Positions 61,129 to 64,000 of a stretch of DNA of 64,000 nt are shown here, piece by piece (within the stretch, counting starts at the first letter, position 1; each line of letters begins with the position of its first letter). Source of the DNA: Methylosinus sp. Sm6 (GTDB taxonomy: Bacteria; Pseudomonadota; Alphaproteobacteria; Rhizobiales; Beijerinckiaceae); contig NZ_JAINDZ010000014.1 of NCBI RefSeq assembly GCF_019802345.1, positions 58,104-122,103 on the forward strand. The letters are read 5' to 3'. The notes beneath the pieces were generated by a model that was not told where the DNA came from, did not search any database, and saw only the letters and a program-made list of their open reading frames with translations. The position numbers and the translations under genes are program-made.

Positions 61129-62190
61129 TCACGGCGTCCAGGCGGGCGCCGGCTCGAGGGGGGCTTCGGCCCTCTCGGCCTCCTCGCGCGCCGCCGCCAG
61201 TTCGCGCAGCGCCTCGGTCACGCCCATGCTCGTGGCGGCCGAGAGCAGCAGCAGAGGGCGCTTCTCCTCGCCCTCGGGGCCCCAGCTCGCCATGGAGCGC
61301 TTCAGCCGCTCCTTCTGCTTCTTCAAATGCTCGGGATCGACGGCGTCGATCTTCGACAGCGCGACGATCTCGGTCTTCTCGTCGAGCCCCGCGCCATAGG
61401 CGGCGAGCTCGCGGCGCACGGTCTTGTAGTCGCGGCCCGCATGCTCGCCGGTCGCGTCGACGAGATGCAACAGGGCCCGGCAGCGCTCCACATGGCCGAG
61501 GAAGCGGTCGCCCAATCCGTGACCCTCATGTGCGCCCTCGATCAGCCCGGGAATGTCTGCGAGCACGAATTCGCGATCGTCGACGCGCACCACGCCGAGG
61601 CCCGGATAGAGCGTCGTGAACGGATAATCGGCGATTTTCGGCCGGGCGGCGGAGACGCTCGCCAGAAACGTCGACTTGCCCGCGTTGGGCAGGCCGATGA
61701 GGCCGGCGTCGGCGATGAGCTTCAACCGCAGCACGATGTTGCGCTCGATTCCCGGCTGGCCGGGATTGGCGCGGCGCGGAGCGCGATTGGTCGAGGTGGT
61801 GAAATGCAGATTGCCGAAGCCGCCATTGCCGCCGCGCGCGATCACCGCGGTCTGCCCGACCTCGGTCAGATCGGCGATCAGCGTCTCCTCGTCCTCCTCG
61901 AAGATCTGCGTGCCGACCGGGACCTTCAGCACCGCGTCCGCGCCCTTGGCGCCGGCGCGGTTCTTGCCCATGCCATGCGTGCCGGTCCTGGCTTTGAAAT
62001 GCTGCTGATAGCGATAGTCGATCAGCGTGTTGAGGCCGTCCACGCACACCGCCACGACATCGCCGCCGCGGCCGCCGTCGCCGCCGTCCGGCCCGCCGAA
62101 CTCGATGAATTTCTCGCGCCGGAACGAGACGCAGCCGGCCCCGCCGTCGCCCGAGCGCACATAGATTTTCGCCTGATCCAGAAACTTCAT
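61129..62190 (-). CDS. obgE: Ribosome-associated GTPase Obg
   Basis: A 353-residue GTPase of 50S assembly and stress control. The glycine-rich Obg fold starts [27 protein letters not shown], with [14 protein letters not shown]; the G domain has [31 protein letters not shown] and LSKIDAVD. The start is the ATG at 62190. It lies downstream of a GNAT gene and of rpmA/rplU, the classical rplU-rpmA-obg neighbourhood with the GNAT gene inserted. Confidence 0.95.
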   Translation of the reverse strand: MKFLDQAKIYVRSGDGGAGCVSFRREKFIEFGGPDGGDGGRGGDVVAVCVDGLNTLIDYRYQQHFKARTGTHGMGKNRAGAKGADAVLKVPVGTQIFEEDEETLIADLTEVGQTAVIARGGNGGFGNLHFTTSTNRAPRRANPGQPGIERNIVLRLKLIADAGLIGLPNAGKSTFLASVSAARPKIADYPFTTLYPGLGVVRVDDREFVLADIPGLIEGAHEGHGLGDRFLGHVERCRALLHLVDATGEHAGRDYKTVRRELAAYGAGLDEKTEIVALSKIDAVDPEHLKKQKERLKRSMASWGPEGEEKRPLLLLSAATSMGVTEALRELAAAREEAERAEAPLEPAPAWTP

Positions 62191-62200
62191 TCTCTCGCGC

Positions 62201-62803
62201 TCACGTCGATTTGAGCCGGGGTCGCCTCGTGGCGAAAGTGGTGGGGATCGCGCCGCGGCGCAACTCCAAAGTCTCGACCTCCACCTCGCCGCCGCGGGCC
62301 GGCGCCGGGAACAGGCCGCGCCCGGTGTGCACGAAGCCCAGCGTCTCATGCACGCGCAGCGATGCCGCGTTGGACGGCAGCACGAAGGAGACGATCCGCT
62401 CGATGCTGGTGAGGCCGAAGGCGAGGTCGACGAAAGCGCCGACCGCCTCGCTCATCAGCCCCTGTCCCCAATAGGGCCGGCCGAGCCAGAAGCCGAGCAT
62501 CGCCGGCGCGCGCGGCGCCGAGCCGTGCAGGCCGACGACGCCGATCGCCTCGTTCGGCTGACGTTTCAGCGTCAGCGCCAGGCAGAGCCCTTCGCCACGC
62601 GCATTCTCGGCGCGTGCGGCGATGATGAACGCCTCGGCGTCCCCCTGCTCATAAGGATAAGGGATGCGGGCCGTCTTCGTCGCGACTTCGGGGTCGCCGG
62701 CGAGCCGGGAGAAGGTTGGCGCGTCGGCGGCGCGCGGCCAGCGCAGCCACAGCCTTTCGGTCTCCAGTCGGAAGATGTCGTCGCGCGCAATTTCCGGAAA
62801 CAT
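62201..62803 (-). CDS. GNAT-family acetyltransferase (RimJ/RimL type)
   Basis: A 200-residue N-acetyltransferase. [20 protein letters not shown] is the N-terminal strand of RimJ/RimL-type enzymes; [29 protein letters not shown] holds the acetyl-CoA loop and [17 protein letters not shown] the end of the fold. Its substrate may be a protein N-terminus, an amino acid or a small molecule. It ends 11 bp before obgE and probably shares its transcript. Confidence 0.88.
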   Translation of the reverse strand: MFPEIARDDIFRLETERLWLRWPRAADAPTFSRLAGDPEVATKTARIPYPYEQGDAEAFIIAARAENARGEGLCLALTLKRQPNEAIGVVGLHGSAPRAPAMLGFWLGRPYWGQGLMSEAVGAFVDLAFGLTSIERIVSFVLPSNAASLRVHETLGFVHTGRGLFPAPARGGEVEVETLELRRGAIPTTFATRRPRLKST

Positions 62804-62835
62804 GAAACGGCTCCTCGAGGCCCAGAAAATAACGA

Positions 62836-62861
62836 AAGGGGAGCGGCGCCCCGCTCCCCTT
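62836..62861 (-). terminator. Intrinsic terminator after rpmA
   Basis: Arms AAGGGGAGCGG (62836-62846) and complement (62851-62861) with a 4-base loop; read on the minus strand it is followed by TTTCGTTATTTT. It lies between rpmA and the GNAT gene. Confidence 0.75.
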
Positions 62862-63005
62862 ATCGGCCCATTTGGGCCTTTTTCCGGATTTCCGCCACGC
62901 CCTCGAGCAAGTCCTCGAGGACTGGAGCCTGGCCGTTTGGCCGAAGGCGAGCGTCGATCCGCCGGGAGTGGAGGCCGGCGGAAGCTCGCTCTTTCGATCC
63001 TCCGC

Positions 63006-63275
63006 CTATTCGGCTGCCGCGGCCGCGGCCGGAGCCACGCATACATAAGCGCGGCCCCTGGTGTTCCTGAACTCGACGGTGCCGTCGATGAGCGCGAACA
63101 GCGTATGGTCCTTGCCGATGCCGACATTGCGACCCGGATGCCATTTGGTGCCGCGTTGGCGAACGATGATGTTGCCGCCGATGACGGATTCTCCGCCGAA
63201 CTTCTTCACGCCGAGACGGCGGCCGTCCGAATCGCGCCCGTTGCGCGAGGAGCCGCCCGCTTTTTTGTGAGCCAT
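63006..63275 (-). CDS. rpmA: 50S ribosomal protein L27
   Basis: An 89-residue basic protein: [47 protein letters not shown] and [16 protein letters not shown] are diagnostic. The N-terminal tail reaches the peptidyl transferase centre. It follows rplU at 134 bp on the same strand. Confidence 0.97.
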   Translation of the reverse strand: MAHKKAGGSSRNGRDSDGRRLGVKKFGGESVIGGNIIVRQRGTKWHPGRNVGIGKDHTLFALIDGTVEFRNTRGRAYVCVAPAAAAAAE

Positions 63276-63409
63276 TGTTTCCGCTCTCTGGTCTCTTGCC
63301 GCCGGTCGGCCGCGTCGCGGCCGGCAGCGGTGAAATCCAATCGCGTTCCGTTGGAAACGCCGTTGCGATGCTTATACAGCGTCCGCGGCGCGGACGCCAT
63401 CTCCGCCGA

Positions 63410-63727
63410 TCAGGCCCCCGCCTCGATGGCGGTGATGCGAACCAGGGTCAGGTCCTGCCGGTGCCCGCGCTTGCGCTTCGAGTTCTGGCGGCGGCGCTTC
63501 TTGAAGGAGATCGTCTTGGGGCTGCGCGCCTGCTCGGCGATCTCGGCGGTCACGCTCGCGCCGGCGACGCGCGGCGCGCCGATCTTGGCGGTTCCGTCGG
63601 CGTCGACGAACAGAACCTCGTCGAACACCACCTTGTCGCCCGCGACGCCATCCAGCGCCATGACGGTGATCGTATCTCCGGCGGCCACGCTATATTGCTT
63701 GCCGCCGGTTCTGATGACTGCGAACAT
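63410..63727 (-). CDS. rplU: 50S ribosomal protein L21
   Basis: A 105-residue protein starting [20 protein letters not shown] at the ATG 63727, with [16 protein letters not shown] and the rRNA-binding [16 protein letters not shown] segment. It binds 23S rRNA and is encoded, as usual, directly before rpmA. The leader upstream has a terminator-like hairpin and a plausible promoter. Confidence 0.97.
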   Translation of the reverse strand: MFAVIRTGGKQYSVAAGDTITVMALDGVAGDKVVFDEVLFVDADGTAKIGAPRVAGASVTAEIAEQARSPKTISFKKRRRQNSKRKRGHRQDLTLVRITAIEAGA

Positions 63728-63830
63728 CTCGTTTGTCCTGTGTTCGTCCCGGCTCGGGCGGAGGACCGCCGGCCGGCTTCTTTGCAGTTGAACCGGTTTG
63801 GGAGCCTCGGTCTTCGCCGCTCGCGCGGAC

Positions 63831-63858
63831 AAAAGAAAAACGCGGCGAAGCCGCCGCG
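63831..63858 (-). terminator. Terminator-like hairpin in the rplU leader
   Basis: On the minus strand the stem CGCGGCG, loop GCTT and CGCCGCG are followed by TTTTTCTTTT (63831-63840). A textbook intrinsic terminator, placed about 104-131 bp before the rplU start and just after a candidate promoter, so it may work as an attenuator. Confidence 0.75.
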
Positions 63859-63875
63859 CCGAAGCAACCTCAGCG

Positions 63876-63902
63876 CTTATAGGCGCTCGTTCTGCTTGTC
63901 AA
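63876..63902 (-). promoter_or_regulatory. Candidate promoter of rplU-rpmA
   Basis: On the minus strand TTGACA (63897-63902) and TATAAG (63876-63881) are separated by 15 bases. The -35 box is perfect for sigma-70; the spacer is two bases short of ideal. It would start transcription just ahead of the leader hairpin. Confidence 0.45.
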
Positions 63903-63963
63903 TGGCGTCATGGGCTCGCGCAGGGCTTCGAATCCAGGTTAACAAATTCCGTGCAACCGCGTC

Positions 63964-63986
63964 ATGCCCGCGCTTGTCGCGGGCAT
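63964..63986. repeat. Palindrome at the right edge
   Basis: ATGCCCGCG, loop CTTGT, CGCGGGCAT, flanked by GTC and later GTGAC. This is the common GTCATGCCCGCG...CGGGCAT intergenic palindrome of Rhizobiales; no second copy of this exact type is in the window. Confidence 0.55.
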
Positions 63987-64000
63987 CCACGCCGTGACAT

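Overview
The window is 64 kb of GC-rich chromosomal DNA from an alphaproteobacterium. The gene order around the putative replication origin (smr, mltA, tim44, fxsA, secB, dnaQ, coaE, maf, oriC, hemE, hemJ, rho, mnmE, mnmG, rsmG, parA, parB) is the one usual for Rhizobiales and their relatives. A Tat-exported 13-cysteine four-helix-bundle protein at 54175-54609 looks like Csp1, the copper storage protein known from Methylosinus. Together with a Mic60/mitofilin homologue this suggests a type II methanotroph (Methylocystaceae: Methylosinus or Methylocystis). That assignment is an inference; no methane monooxygenase, methanol dehydrogenase or rRNA gene lies in the window.

Left part (1-10 kb): the 3' part of an alpha-2-macroglobulin gene with an intact thioester motif, a small heat-shock protein, an endonuclease/exonuclease/phosphatase-family protein, a DnaJ-type co-chaperone, a lipoprotein, pdxH, a TIGR02301-type secreted protein and two small unknown genes. 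At 10-24 kb, all on the minus strand: an orphan PvdE/SyrD-type ABC exporter, a branched-chain amino acid degradation operon (isovaleryl-CoA dehydrogenase, both methylcrotonyl-CoA carboxylase subunits, methylglutaconyl-CoA hydratase, HMG-CoA lyase, 3-hydroxyisobutyryl-CoA hydrolase, thiolase) and the bifunctional proline catabolic enzyme PutA. At 24-28 kb, on the plus strand: a translationally overlapping otsB / GH15 / otsA trehalose cassette.

Middle (28-44 kb): typA, tRNA-Leu(GAG), a radical SAM protein with an unusual N-terminal cysteine region, a MaoC-type hydratase, a HAD hydrolase, a beta-carbonic anhydrase, a CitE-like CoA-ester lyase, the Mic60-like protein followed by HemY, then the origin-proximal block. 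An AT-rich, gene-free segment at 43940-44384, with two DnaA-box-like sites and a CtrA-like site, is the best candidate for oriC. Genes on both sides point mainly away from it.

Right part (44-64 kb): hemE-hemJ (haem), rho, the tRNA-modification pair mnmE/mnmG, rsmG and parA/parB. One perfect parS 16-mer lies between mnmE and mnmG; a one-mismatch copy lies inside rsmG. After these come an MgtC-like protein, the Csp1-like copper protein with a six-helix membrane protein of unknown function, glnE, a periplasmic parvulin-type isomerase, argJ, and a minus-strand group: obgE, a GNAT acetyltransferase, rpmA and rplU.

Three copies of a hairpin-bearing intergenic repeat (8543, 33880 and 37983) and three REP-like palindromes (6220, 40568, 40648) occur. 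I see no insertion sequence, prophage, CRISPR array or rRNA. Most of the window is core chromosome. The most interesting items are the copper storage protein with its neighbour, the Mic60 homologue, the oriC/parS layout, the repeat family with covarying stems, and the radical SAM protein.
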